A DNA stretch of 64,000 bases from CAIWHR01 sp963734055 (GCA_963734055.1 CAVTFQ010000002.1:186001-250000); one strand, 5' to 3'; shown: positions 1 to 11,482, numbered from the stretch's first letter. Program-made: numbers and translations. The notes: a model not told the origin generated them from the sequence alone.

Positions 1-270
1 GACGGACGCGCCGCCGGAGCTCGTCGACGACATCTGGTTCAGCCCGGGCATCTGCCCGAACTGGCGCTCGAGCGGCGCCGTGATCGACGACGCCATGACG
101 TCGGGGCTCGCGCCCGGGTAGAGCGTGACGACCTGGATCGTCGGGTAGTCGACCTCGGGCAGCGCCGAGAGCGGCAGCACGCGATACGCGACGATGCCGG
201 CGAGCAGGAGCGCGACCATCAGCAGCGTGGTCGCCACCGGCCGCAGGATGAACGGGCGGGACGGATTCAT
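1..270 (-). CDS. mdtB: RND multidrug efflux transporter, MdtB-like (N-terminus only)
   Basis: Inner-membrane pump of a tripartite proton-driven efflux system. Only the first 90 residues are inside the window; the gene runs off the left edge. It begins MNPSRPFILRPVATTLLM, the first transmembrane helix of the HAE1/MdtB group, followed by ALPEVDYPTIQVVTLYPGAS and a TAPLERQFGQMPGL stretch, both diagnostic of MdtB/MdtC-type RND pumps. It starts 25 bp after the stop of the adaptor gene on the same strand, so the two form an mdtAB-type operon. Substrate cannot be read from this fragment. Confidence 0.93.
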   Translation of the reverse strand, partial: MNPSRPFILRPVATTLLMVALLLAGIVAYRVLPLSALPEVDYPTIQVVTLYPGASPDVMASSITAPLERQFGQMPGLNQMSSTSSGGASV

Positions 271-295
271 GACGGCGCCGCGAGCGGCGGGCGGC

Positions 296-1618
296 TCAGC
301 TTCCGCCGCCTTCCGCCTTCGGGCGCCGCGCGCCGCCCGGAGGACCGCTGCCGGGCGGCCGGTCGCCGCGCGGGCCGCGCTTCGCTGCGCCGGCCGCGAC
401 CGGCGCAGCCTGCGCGTCACGCGTGATCAGCTCGACCTTGCCGCCCTCGCGCAGCTTGTCCGTGCCGTCGACGACGACCATCGCACCCGGCGCGATGCCG
501 CTCGCGATCGCCGTGGTCTCGCCCTGCACGGGCCCGAGCTTGACCGGGGCGACGGTCACGGTCCGATCGTCCTTGACGACGTAGACGAACGTGCCGGGCG
601 CCCCGCGCTGGATCGCGGCGGACGGAACGAGCGTCGCGTCGGCGAGCGTCTCGACCAGCATTCGCACGTTGACGAACTGATTGGGGAAGAGCGCGAGGTC
701 CGCGTTCGCGAACTCCGCCTTGAGCTTGACCGTGCCCGTCGTCGTGTCGATCTGGTTGTCGGCGGTCAGGAGCTTGCCGGTCGCGAGCTTTGTCCGCTGA
801 TCGCGGTCCCACGCTTCGACCGGCACCGCCTCGCCGGTGCCGAGTCGGCGCAGGATGCGCGGCAGGCTGTCCTCGGGAATCGGAAAGATCACGCTGATCG
901 GCTGCACCTGCGCGATGACGACGATGCCGTTCGCGTCGGCAGCCTTCACGACGTTCCCGGGGTCGACTTGCCGCAGTCCGACGCGGCCGCCGATCGGCGC
1001 GGTCACGCGGCTGTAGGTGAGCTGGAGCCTCGCGTTGTCGATCGCCGCCTGGTCGGCCTGGATCGTGCCCTCGTACTGGCGCACGAGCGCCTCCTGCGTA
1101 TCGACCTGCTGCTTCGAGATCGAATCCTGGGAGAGCAGCGTGCGGTAGCGCTCGAGGTCCACCTGGGCGTTGCGCAAGAGCGCCTGGTCCTTGGCCATCT
1201 GGCCCTGCGCCTGCTCGAGCTGCACCTGGAAAGGTCGCGGGTCGATTTCGGCGAGGAGGTCGCCGGCCTTGACCACCTGCCCTTCCCGGAACGCGACCTT
1301 CATGAGCTGCCCGTCGACGCGAGGCTTCACGACGACCATGTTCGCCGGCGTCACCGTGCCGAGCGCGTTCAGATAGACATCGATCGACCCCTTGCGCGCC
1401 GGCGCCGCGACCACCGGGATGGCGCGGGCCGAGGGATTGAAGCGGCCACCGGCGACGGACGCCGGGGGCGCTGCGGCGCGGGTCGTCCAGTACCAAACCC
1501 CTGCCGCCGCCAGGGCCACGACGGCCGCCGCCACCAACCACGGCCAACGCCGCCGGCGCACGGCGGGCGGCGCTTCGACCGGGGTTACCGTGGTGTCGGA
1601 GCGCGTGTCGTTGGGCAT
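296..1618 (-). CDS. mdtA: RND efflux periplasmic adaptor (membrane fusion protein), MdtA-like
   Basis: 440-residue HlyD/AcrA-family adaptor linking the inner-membrane pump to an outer-membrane channel. A short basic cytoplasmic tail is followed by one membrane anchor (about residues 26-46, WPWLVAAAVVALAAAGVWYW). Then come the biotinyl-lipoyl-like barrel (VVVKPRVDGQLMKVAFREGQ), an alpha-hairpin rich in Gln (residues about 135-200) and the beta-barrel and membrane-proximal domains. The C-terminal tail is Gly/Pro/Lys-rich (GDRPPGSGPPGGARRPK). First gene of the operon with the downstream MdtB-like pump. It diverges from the ahcY leader, sharing the intergenic space around 1619-1765. Confidence 0.93.
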   Translation of the reverse strand: MPNDTRSDTTVTPVEAPPAVRRRRWPWLVAAAVVALAAAGVWYWTTRAAAPPASVAGGRFNPSARAIPVVAAPARKGSIDVYLNALGTVTPANMVVVKPRVDGQLMKVAFREGQVVKAGDLLAEIDPRPFQVQLEQAQGQMAKDQALLRNAQVDLERYRTLLSQDSISKQQVDTQEALVRQYEGTIQADQAAIDNARLQLTYSRVTAPIGGRVGLRQVDPGNVVKAADANGIVVIAQVQPISVIFPIPEDSLPRILRRLGTGEAVPVEAWDRDQRTKLATGKLLTADNQIDTTTGTVKLKAEFANADLALFPNQFVNVRMLVETLADATLVPSAAIQRGAPGTFVYVVKDDRTVTVAPVKLGPVQGETTAIASGIAPGAMVVVDGTDKLREGGKVELITRDAQAAPVAAGAAKRGPRGDRPPGSGPPGGARRPKAEGGGS

Positions 1619-1765
1619 CGGGTCGCAGGAAACGGTAATACTTGTGGAATTGTCGCTCGATCGGAGCGTTCGTTCCGCGGAAGTTGTAACTGTCTGTTAT
1701 TCCATGAATCTCCCACTGTCCCTGCGGCAGAACACTCGCGGGCCCAAATTCGGTAGAATTCCCTG

Positions 1766-1848
1766 CTCCCGAGGAGCGTTGCAACAGCGTCCCCCATGGG
1801 GCCGGTGCCAGGCTCGGGATTCCGGATTACCGCAACCGCGCTCGTTGA
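1766..1848 (+). promoter_or_regulatory. S-adenosylhomocysteine (SAH) riboswitch in the ahcY leader
   Basis: The leader contains CCCGAGGAGCGTTGCAAC, then a variable hairpin, then CCAGGCTCGGG, then AACCGCGCTCGTT. This matches the conserved blocks of the SAH aptamer. CCCGAG (1768-1773) pairs with CTCGGG (1813-1818) to form P1, and GAGCG (1774-1778) can pair with CGCTC (1838-1842) for the pseudoknot-like helix. It sits about 90 nt before ahcY, the enzyme that consumes SAH. Known SAH riboswitches turn expression on when SAH accumulates. A hairpin CCGTGC/GCACGG at 1850-1865 follows and could be part of the expression platform. A TAGAAT -10-like hexamer lies at 1754-1759, without a clear -35 box. 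Confidence 0.9.
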
Positions 1849-1935
1849 ACCGTGCCCGCGCACGGGGTTGACGATGAAGCGCCTTCCCCGTCTGCGGTCA
1901 CTTGCGGGCCCTGTGCCCCTTTCAAGGAGTGATCG

Positions 1936-3465
<1,530 letters not shown>

Positions 3466-3503
3466 CGGTTCCTGGAACTCGCCGCCCCATCCGGCTCGCT
3501 GAA

Positions 3504-3531
3504 CCGGCGCGCGAACCCGTTCGCGCGCCGG
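3504..3531 (+). terminator. strong hairpin after ahcY (terminator-like, no U-tract)
   Basis: CCGGCGCGCGAA (3504-3515) and TTCGCGCGCCGG (3520-3531) form a perfect 12-bp stem with a CCCG loop 39 bp after the ahcY stop. No T-run follows, so it may act as a processing or mRNA-stabilising element, or as a partial terminator, rather than a classical intrinsic terminator. Confidence 0.55.
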
Positions 3532-3584
3532 TCACCTCACCGGACGGTGCGGCCCTTGATCGACACACCGAGCGTAAGGCAGCC

Positions 3585-4530
3585 ATGCGTATCGCGGTGA
3601 TGGGAGCGGGCGGCGTCGGCGGCTACTTCGGCGCGCGCCTCGCGCACGCCGGCCACGACGTCGCGTTCGTCGCCCGCGGCCGGCATCTGGCCGCGATGCG
3701 CGAACGCGGACTCACGATCAAGAGCGCGCTCGGCGACCTGCACTTGCCGCAGCCGACCGTGACCGACGATCCGGCGACGCTCGGTTGGTTCGACGTCGTC
3801 CTCTTCGCGGTGAAGCTCTGGGATACCGAGTCGGCCGCGGCGGCGATCAAGCCGCTGCTCGCAGCGGGCGGTGTCGTCATCCCGTTCCAGAACGGCGTCG
3901 AGAGCATCGAGCGGATCGGCGCCGTCGTCGGGCGCGATCAGGTGATGGGCGGGGTCGCCTACATCGCCGCGAAGATCGCCGAGCCCGGTGTGATCGCCCA
4001 CACGGGAACGATGGCGCGGCTCGTATTCGGCGCGGTGGCGCCGACGCAGCAGAGCGCCGCGGGCGAGCTCCTCGCCGCCTGCGAGGGCGCGGGCATCAAC
4101 GCGGAGGTGCGCGGCCGACATCCGCAAGGCGCTGTGGGTGAAGTTCGGCTTCCTCGTCGCGCTGTCGGGGATGACGGCCGCGACGCGGCAGCCGATCGGC
4201 GTGATCCGCGCCGATCCCGACCTGCGGGCGACCTTCGAAGCGGCGATCCGCGAGGTGTGGGAGCTGGGACGCGCCCGCGGCATCGCGCTGCCCGATGACT
4301 TCGTCGGCGAGCAGATGCGTTTCGGCGACGGGCTTCCCGCCGAGATGAAGGCGTCGATGCTGCACGACCTCGAGTCGGGGAACCGGCTCGAGGCGGCGTG
4401 GCTGTCGGGCGCGGTTGCGCGGATGGCGAGGGAGGCCGGCGCCAGCGCGCCGGTCAATGCAACGCTCTATGCCGCAGTCAAGCCCTACGCGATGGGCGCG
4501 GCGGCACCCGATTCCGGGAGGCAACGATGA
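3585..4530 (+). pseudogene. 2-dehydropantoate 2-reductase (PanE/ApbA family), single-base frameshift
   Basis: Family enzymes reduce ketopantoate to pantoate with NADPH, or act on related 2-oxo acids. The N-terminal part shows the Rossmann GAGGVGGYFGARLAHAGHDV motif and a complete NAD(P) domain to about 4110. The C-terminal domain (DIRKALWVKFGFLVALSGMT onward) continues in another frame to 4530. The span is 946 nt, exactly one base more than a multiple of three. Removing one G of the GG at 4113-4114 restores a continuous ~314-residue protein, the usual family length. Everything else looks undamaged, so this may be a sequencing error. It overlaps the next gene by ATGA. Whether it is true panE or a paralogue cannot be told. 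Confidence 0.8.
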
Positions 4531-4877
4531 TGTGGCTTCTGCTCGTCTGGCTGATCAACGCGGTGGCGCTGTTCGTCCTGCCGTACGTGTTCCCGTGGGT
4601 CCGGGTTGACACCTTCACGACGGCGCTGATCGCGGCGCTCGTGCTCGGCCTCATCAACACGCTGATCCGGCCGGTGCTCGTCCTGCTCACGCTGCCGGTG
4701 ACGCTGCTCACGCTCGGGCTCTTCATCTTCGTGATCAACGGTCTGCTCTTCTGGTGGGTCGGCTCGTTCATCGAGGGCTTCCGCGTGAGCGGTTTCTGGT
4801 CCGGCGTGTTCGGCGCGATCGTCTACAGCCTGATCTCGTGGGCACTGTCGTCGCTCCTGCTCGCGAAGAAGGACTGA
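4527..4877 (+). CDS. phage holin family / DUF360 (YvlD-like) membrane protein
   Basis: 116-residue very hydrophobic protein with four predicted membrane segments (starting MMWLLLVWLINAVALFVLPY). The family motif GLINTLIRPVLVLLTLPVT is present. Such proteins often lie between ahcY and metF in Betaproteobacteria, which fits this locus. The biochemical role is unknown, and the holin name is historical and does not imply phage origin. The start overlaps the stop of the upstream reductase (ATGA), suggesting translational coupling. A second ATG three bases later is equally possible. Confidence 0.85.
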   Translation: MMWLLLVWLINAVALFVLPYVFPWVRVDTFTTALIAALVLGLINTLIRPVLVLLTLPVTLLTLGLFIFVINGLLFWWVGSFIEGFRVSGFWSGVFGAIVYSLISWALSSLLLAKKD

Positions 4878-4884
4878 CGCCGCC

Positions 4885-5733
4885 GTGCCGCCGACCCCCC
4901 CTGCCGCCAAGCCGGTCTGCAGCCTCGAGTTCTTCCCGCCGCGCACGCCGGAAGCGGTGGTCAAGCTTCGCGCCGCGCGCAAGGAATTCGCGGAGCTCCG
5001 GCCGGCATTCTGCTCGGTGACCTTCGGCGCCGGCGGCTCGACGCGGGAGGGCACGCTCGCGACCGTGCTCGAATTCCGCGCCGAAGGATTCGACGGCGTG
5101 CCCCACGTGTCGTGCATCGGCGGAACCCGCGAGTCGATCCGTGAAGTGCTGGCGGAATATCGCGCGCACGGCATCCGGCACCTCGTCGCGCTGCGCGGGG
5201 ACCTCCCGTCGGGCGCGGGCGAACCCGGCGAGTTCCGCTATGCGAGCGACCTGGTCGCGTTCGTCCGCGCCGAAACCGGCGACTGGTTCCACATCGACGT
5301 CGCCGCCTATCCCGAGTACCACCCGCAGGCGGAAACGCCGCAGCACGACCTGGCTGCCTTCAAGCGCAAGGTCGACGCCGGGGCGAACTCGGCGATCACC
5401 CAGTACTTCTACAACGCGGATGCGTACTGGCATTTCGTCGACGCGGCGCGCGCCGCCGGCATCACGGCGCCGATCGTTCCCGGCATCATGCCGATCGGCA
5501 GCGCCGCGAAGCTCGCCCGCTTCTCGGACGCGTGCGGCGCCGAGATTCCGCGGTGGATCCGCCGCAAGCTCGAGGCCTATGGCGACGACGCGGCGTCGAT
5601 CCGCGCGTTCGGGCTCGACGTCGTCACCGACCTCTGCGCCGGGCTGATCGCGCGCGGCGCGCCGGGCCTGCACTTCTACACGCTGAACCACGCGCCGCTG
5701 ACGACGACGATCTGGCGGCGGCTCGGGCTCTGA
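4885..5733 (+). CDS. metF: 5,10-methylenetetrahydrofolate reductase
   Basis: 282-residue flavin-dependent TIM-barrel enzyme that reduces methylene-THF to methyl-THF, the methyl donor for methionine synthesis. It shows the family start SLEFFPPRTPEA, the FGAGGSTREGT motif, PHVSCIGGT, LRGDLPSG and the late NSAITQYFYNADAYWHFVD and PGIMPI motifs. It ends HFYTLNHAPLTTTIWRRLGL, as in MetF. The start is GTG, 7 bp after the DUF360 stop. Functionally linked to ahcY upstream: homocysteine released by AhcY is remethylated using its product. Confidence 0.96.
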   Translation: MPPTPPAAKPVCSLEFFPPRTPEAVVKLRAARKEFAELRPAFCSVTFGAGGSTREGTLATVLEFRAEGFDGVPHVSCIGGTRESIREVLAEYRAHGIRHLVALRGDLPSGAGEPGEFRYASDLVAFVRAETGDWFHIDVAAYPEYHPQAETPQHDLAAFKRKVDAGANSAITQYFYNADAYWHFVDAARAAGITAPIVPGIMPIGSAAKLARFSDACGAEIPRWIRRKLEAYGDDAASIRAFGLDVVTDLCAGLIARGAPGLHFYTLNHAPLTTTIWRRLGL

Positions 5734-5852
5734 TTGCCACGGCGTCGTGCGGAACACGCCGGACTTCGTCGCCTGCGTGGTCGAGCTGACGAAGCCCGCG
5801 CGCGATCGCGAAGGCGATGTTCGGCGGGACATGCGCGAGGCGAGGAACTTCG

Positions 5853-6561
5853 CTACCGCCCGCGGGTGAACGAAACGAGCTCGATGACCTCGTTCTGGCC
5901 CGGGTGGTAGCCGACGGCGTCCTGCCCGCCCTTGTCGCGCCATTGCGACCGCCGCTCCTCGCGTACCGACGCGCCCACGGCGCGGCGCGTACCAGACGAC
6001 GTAGTTGCACTCGGTCGGGAAGCGCCAGAACGTCTCGTCGTCGAGCGACATGATGACGTTCATTCCGATCGCATCGAAGGTTCCGGCAGGCGTGGTGACC
6101 TTTTCGTAGCGGCCGACCGACGTGAAGCGGGTGATCGGGCCGTACGGTCCCGGCTCCTTGTCCAGGTCGCGGATCCGCTGGTCCCACTTCTCGCCGGTCG
6201 CGAGGGGGAACTTGTAGCGAACGAGCGCAGGGTCGAAGCGATCGGTCTCGGCCTCGTAGACCGCCCCCTGCACGACGACGCCGGGCGCCGACCACTTCTC
6301 GACGCGTTGGACGTCGATCGTGGGTCCCTTGACGCTGACATTGACGGTGATCCCGTCCGGCGCGATCCGCACGACCTCGTGCGTCTCGTCCCACTCGATC
6401 TTCTGCCGGTAGCCGGTCACGACGTGGTAGACCCAGCGGTCGCCGACGCGGTAGTCGGGCGCGGGCACGGGCGGGCCTTCCTGGCTGCCGACGGTCACGG
6501 TCGCGCACCCGCCCGCGAGCAGCGCGGCGATGAGGCCTACCCCGAGAAATGCTGTGTTCAT
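5853..6561 (-). pseudogene. putative lipoprotein, single-base frameshift near its C-terminus
   Basis: Unrecognised ~235-residue secreted protein. The N-terminus is a lipoprotein signal with lipobox LAGGC (Cys19). After it comes a beta-rich domain (DYRVGDRWVYHVV, FKFPLATGEKW-like, VTTPAGTFDAIGMNV). The frame breaks after YVVWYAP near 5985; deleting one C of the GCGCCGCGCC stretch (minus strand) yields WYAPAVGASVREERRSQW and continues to a stop at 5853. The span is one base more than a multiple of three, like the panE-like and surA breaks. Its ATG overlaps the ybaK stop (ATGA), so it is cotranscribed with ybaK. Confidence 0.7.
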
Positions 6562-7058
6562 CCCGCCGTCAACAGCGCAACGTCGGCCACCCTTCCGCCG
6601 GAGACGCGCACGAGCTCGGCCGGACGGATCGGGAACATCGCGTTGGGCGTGCCTCCGGCCGCGTAGACCACGTCGTGGCGCAGCAGGTCGCGATCGACGA
6701 TCGTGGTCAGCGGCTTGGCGTGCGCAACGGGCGGGATGCCGCCGATCGCGTAGCCGGTCGCCGCGCGCACGAAATCGGCATCCGCCTTGCCAGGGGCGGC
6801 GCCGAGGATTGCGGCGACCTTCGCGAGGTCGACGCGGTTCGCGCCGCTCGCGATCACCAGCACCGCGCCCTCGGCGCCGTGCCGGAACACGAGCGACTTC
6901 GCGATCTCGCCCACGCTGCAGCCGAGCACGTCGGCGGCCTCCTGCGACGTGCGGGCCGAACTCGGGTACTCGACGACGGTCGTCGTGACGCCGGCGCTCG
7001 CGAGCGCATCCTGAACCCGCTGCGCCGAAGCCGATAGCGGCTTGGCCGTGGTGTCCAC
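6558..7058 (-). CDS. YbaK/EbsC-family aminoacyl-tRNA deacylase
   Basis: 166-residue protein of the YbaK/ProX editing-domain family, which hydrolyses misacylated tRNAs (typically Cys-tRNA(Pro) or related species) in trans. Recognisable features are the central IAKSLVFRHG strand-helix with its conserved Lys, a GANRVDLAKVAAILG segment, and ATGYAIGGIPPVAHAKPL, the family's substrate-pocket loop. The length is normal. It lies 10 bp after ilvD on the same strand and overlaps the lipoprotein gene that follows. The exact tRNA specificity is not readable from the sequence. Confidence 0.9.
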   Translation of the reverse strand: MDTTAKPLSASAQRVQDALASAGVTTTVVEYPSSARTSQEAADVLGCSVGEIAKSLVFRHGAEGAVLVIASGANRVDLAKVAAILGAAPGKADADFVRAATGYAIGGIPPVAHAKPLTTIVDRDLLRHDVVYAAGGTPNAMFPIRPAELVRVSGGRVADVALLTAG

Positions 7059-7068
7059 CGCGCCGCGT

Positions 7069-8748
<1,680 letters not shown>

Positions 8749-8804
8749 GGCGAGCCTCGGGCGGCGAAGGGACGAGCGGAAGGGCCCCGCGCTTGCGGCC
8801 CTCG

Positions 8805-8810
8805 TATAAT
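8805..8810 (+). promoter_or_regulatory. -10 box for lgt (putative)
   Basis: A perfect TATAAT hexamer lies 38 bp before the lgt start in the ilvD-lgt divergent region. No good TTGACA is found 16-18 bp upstream, so the -35 contact is weak or the match is fortuitous. Confidence 0.4.
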
Positions 8811-8848
8811 CGATTCATTTTACCGCAGCACAGGAAACGTCCCGGCGC

Positions 8849-9670
8849 ATGCTCGTCCATCCGCAATTCGATCCCGTCGCGTTCCACCTCGGCCCGCTGG
8901 CCGTGCGCTGGTACGGTCTCATGTACCTGGTCGGATTCGTGCTGTTCGCGGTGCTCGGGAAGCGCCGCGCGCGCCAGAACCTGCTGACCGGCTGGCATCC
9001 GCGCGACGTCGACGACATGCTCTTCTACGGGGTGCTCGGGGTGATCGTCGGCGGACGCCTCGGTTACGTGCTCTTCTACAAGCCCCTCCACTACCTCGGG
9101 CACCCGCTCGAGATCCTGTCGATCTGGCAGGGAGGCATGAGCTTCCACGGAGGCTTCCTCGGCGTGCTGATCGCGCTCTGGCTGTTCGCGCGGAAACACG
9201 AAAAGCGCTGGCTCGAGGTCACCGACTTCGTCGCGCCGCTGATTCCGCTCGGTCTCGCCGCGGGCCGCCTCGGCAATTTCATCAACGGCGAGCTCTGGGG
9301 CCGCGTGACGAGCGTGCCGTGGGGGATGGTGTTCCCGCAGGCCGGACCCGAGCCGCGCCACCCCTCGCAGATCTACGAGTTCGCCGGCGAGGGCCTGCTG
9401 CTGTTCGCGGTGCTGTGGCTCTTCACGAAGCGGCCCCGACCCATGGGGGCGGCGTCGGGCCTGTTCCTCATCGGCTACGGCGTCTGTCGCTTCGTCGCCG
9501 AATACGCGCGCGAGCCCGACAGCTTCCTCGGATACCTGGCGCTCGGCCTGACGATGGGGCAGTGGCTGTCGCTGCCGATGATCGCGGCGGGCGCCGTGAT
9601 GACGATCTGGGCGTACCGGCGCGCCGACAAGGCGCAACCGACGGTGCTCGATCGGATGAAACGGGATTGA
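8849..9670 (+). CDS. lgt: prolipoprotein diacylglyceryl transferase
   Basis: 273-residue integral inner-membrane enzyme that transfers diacylglycerol from phosphatidylglycerol to the lipobox Cys, the first step of lipoprotein maturation. Seven hydrophobic segments are visible. Hallmarks are MYLVGFV near the N-terminus, WQGGMSFHGGFLG, the AAGRLGNFINGELWGR signature, and PRHPSQIYEFAGEG. The start ATG gives MLVHPQFDPVAFHLGPLAVRW, the normal family N-terminus. Several proteins in this window carry lipoboxes and would be substrates. Confidence 0.97.
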   Translation: MLVHPQFDPVAFHLGPLAVRWYGLMYLVGFVLFAVLGKRRARQNLLTGWHPRDVDDMLFYGVLGVIVGGRLGYVLFYKPLHYLGHPLEILSIWQGGMSFHGGFLGVLIALWLFARKHEKRWLEVTDFVAPLIPLGLAAGRLGNFINGELWGRVTSVPWGMVFPQAGPEPRHPSQIYEFAGEGLLLFAVLWLFTKRPRPMGAASGLFLIGYGVCRFVAEYAREPDSFLGYLALGLTMGQWLSLPMIAAGAVMTIWAYRRADKAQPTVLDRMKRD

Positions 9671-9689
9671 GGCGACGGCGCCGCCGCCG

Positions 9690-10073
9690 CTAGTCGAGTC
9701 TGCGGAAGTCGCCGTCGAGCGGCCTTCGCCCCGGATGCGCCGGTCGGGCTTCGAGTCCGACGTTGAGCGGCAGCGCGAGCAGGACGAGCGCCATCAGGTC
9801 GCTGATCACCCCGGGCAGGATGAACAGGAAGCCCGCGAGCACCTTGCGGCCGCTGTCGAACAATCCGCGCATCGTGAGCTGCTGGCCGTGCATCGCGGCC
9901 GCAATGTTCGCTCGAAACGCCACGCGCTCGTTGCGCAGGAGCAGGAAGCCGGCGCACGTCGACAGCGCGAGCCACGTCCACATCGGAACGCCCGTCCATC
10001 GCGCGAAGCGCGCCGTCACGAGCAGATCGATCGCCGGGAATGCCAGTACAATCACGAGCAGGACGTAGCGCAT
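9690..10073 (-). CDS. fxsA: FxsA family membrane protein
   Basis: 127-residue cytoplasmic-membrane protein; E. coli FxsA suppresses F-exclusion of phage T7. Two N-terminal hydrophobic helices (YVLLVIVLAFPAIDLLV...) precede the family core GRKVLAGFLFILPGVISDLMA. The start is chosen at 10073 because AAGGAG lies 6 nt upstream on the minus strand. An in-frame extension to 10166 has no ribosome site and is basic and unlike the family. It converges with lgt and its start is only about 9 bp from the divergent cutA start. Confidence 0.9.
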   Translation of the reverse strand: MRYVLLVIVLAFPAIDLLVTARFARWTGVPMWTWLALSTCAGFLLLRNERVAFRANIAAAMHGQQLTMRGLFDSGRKVLAGFLFILPGVISDLMALVLLALPLNVGLEARPAHPGRRPLDGDFRRLD

Positions 10074-10082
10074 GGGGACTCC

Positions 10083-10409
10083 TTGGCCGACGCCGCCATT
10101 CTCGTGCTGACGCAGCTTCCGGATCGCGCGTCGGCGCAGGCGCTCGCGCGCGCGCTCGTCGAGCAACGGCTGGCCGCGTGCGTCAGCATCGGCGCATCGG
10201 CGGAATCACTCTATCACTGGCGCGGCGAAATCGAAACTGCGCAGGAAGTCCCGGTCGCAATCAAGACACGCGCGGCGAGGTACCCGGCGGTCGAAGCGGT
10301 GATCCGCGCCCGCCACCCGTACGAACTTCCGGAAATCCTCGCTGTCCCCGTGGTGCATGGTCTCGAACCCTACCTGGCCTGGATCGATGGCGAAACCGCG
10401 GACCGGTGA
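10083..10409 (+). CDS. cutA: divalent-cation tolerance protein CutA
   Basis: About 108-residue trimeric CutA1 family protein (PII-like fold) linked to copper tolerance. It shows LVLTQLPDRASAQALARALV, EQRLAACVSI and YHWRGEIETAQEVPVAIKT, all standard CutA blocks, and ends EPYLAWIDGET. The start is uncertain. A TTG at 10083 gives a typical N-terminus but overlaps the ribosome site of the divergent fxsA; GTG at 10104 is the alternative. The last 23 bases overlap the next gene, as is common in this operon. Confidence 0.88.
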   Translation: MADAAILVLTQLPDRASAQALARALVEQRLAACVSIGASAESLYHWRGEIETAQEVPVAIKTRAARYPAVEAVIRARHPYELPEILAVPVVHGLEPYLAWIDGETADR

Positions 10410-10899
10410 GCGCAGGTGGCGCGGCCTTGGCGGAGTGGCGGTCGCGGCGCTGCTGCTTGGCAGCGGAGCCGCGAGCCCCCAGGAGCCGAAGCTCCTCCCG
10501 AACGAACGGGCCTTCGCCTTCAGCGCGCGCGGCATCGACGAGCGCACCGTCGAAGCGCGGTTCGTCATCGCCGACGGCTATTACCTGTATCGAGACAGGC
10601 TCCGATTCAGTGCGGAGCCCGGACCGCTCGGGCCCGCCGCGCTTCCGCCCGGCAAGGTCAAGGAGGACGAGTTCTTCGGCAAGGTGGAAACCTACCGCAA
10701 CCAGGTCGTCGTCAAGCTTCCGCTGGCGGCCGCCGCGCCGGGCCGACCGGTGACGGTCCTGGCGGAATCGCAGGGCTGCGCCGATCTCGGCGTCTGCTAC
10801 CCGCCGCAGGTGCAGAAGGTGACGCTGACCTTGCCCGCCGTCGGCGGGCGACCCGGCGCGTCGGTGGAGGCATCCCCGAAGAAGTCGTGGTTCCCCTGA
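10387..10899 (+). CDS. stand-alone DsbD alpha (N-terminal) domain protein
   Basis: 170-residue exported protein matching only the periplasmic nDsbD domain of thiol:disulfide interchange protein DsbD. After a hydrophobic signal (GGVAVAALLLGSGAAS), it keeps RFVIADGYYLYRDRLRF and the redox pair in QGCADLGVCYPP (Cys131, Cys137). The eight-helix membrane domain and C-terminal thioredoxin domain of full DsbD (~570+ residues) are absent; a stop follows directly and only 46 bp separate it from the TlpA-like gene. It could act as a substrate-side reductant partner of another membrane donor, or be a truncated dsbD. It overlaps cutA and probably shares its transcript. Confidence 0.88.
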   Translation: MAKPRTGERRWRGLGGVAVAALLLGSGAASPQEPKLLPNERAFAFSARGIDERTVEARFVIADGYYLYRDRLRFSAEPGPLGPAALPPGKVKEDEFFGKVETYRNQVVVKLPLAAAAPGRPVTVLAESQGCADLGVCYPPQVQKVTLTLPAVGGRPGASVEASPKKSWFP

Positions 10900-10945
10900 G
10901 CGCCGCGAAGGCGAGTGCTTACTTGCGGCTCATCGGCCAAACCTC

Positions 10946-11482
10946 GTGAACTGGCGATCCGGATATGCCTGGGCGCTCGTGCTTGCCGCGGCCATCGCGC
11001 TGGCGGCGGGTGTGCTCTGGCGGCAGCTCGCGGTCGATGCAACGCCCGATGCGCGCCCCCGCGACGGCAGCACGCTGCTCGCGCTCGCCCTTCCCGACCC
11101 CGCCGGCAAGGAACAGCCCCTGGGTCAATGGAAGGGCAAGGTGCTGATCGTCAACTTCTGGGCGACGTGGTGCGAGCCGTGCAGGGAGGAGATGCCGCGA
11201 TTCATGAAGCTCCAGGACGAGTACGGCGACCAAGGGCTCCAGTTTGTCGGCATCGCGATCGATCAGCCTGACAAGGTCCGTGCGTTCGCGCAGGAACTGG
11301 GTCTGAACTATCCCACGCTCGTCGGCGGATACGGGGCGATCGAGCTCTCGAAGGCGTTGGGCAATCAGCTGGGGGCGCTTCCGTTCACCGTCGTGCTGGA
11401 CCGCGCCGGCAGCGTGAGCCACACTCAACTCGGGCCCCTGAAGGACGAGCAACTGCGTGCCATCATCAGGCAACTGGTCTGA
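10946..11482 (+). CDS. TlpA/ResA-like periplasmic thioredoxin
   Basis: 178-residue membrane-anchored thiol oxidoreductase. A single N-terminal membrane segment (residues about 8-26) precedes a thioredoxin fold with active site WATWCEPCREEMP (Cys76, Cys79), a FVGIAIDQPDKVRAFAQELG insert of the TlpA/ResA group, and the cis-Pro GALPFTVVLD. Such proteins reduce apocytochrome c or other periplasmic thiols and are usually recharged by DsbD or CcdA. Its neighbour here is the lone DsbD alpha domain. GTG start; no clear ribosome site is seen. Confidence 0.92.
   Translation: MNWRSGYAWALVLAAAIALAAGVLWRQLAVDATPDARPRDGSTLLALALPDPAGKEQPLGQWKGKVLIVNFWATWCEPCREEMPRFMKLQDEYGDQGLQFVGIAIDQPDKVRAFAQELGLNYPTLVGGYGAIELSKALGNQLGALPFTVVLDRAGSVSHTQLGPLKDEQLRAIIRQLV

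Noticed and set aside
4527..4877. Phage origin for the holin-family gene
   Set aside because: The name is historical; this DUF360 protein is a standard chromosomal neighbour of metF, and no phage genes are nearby.
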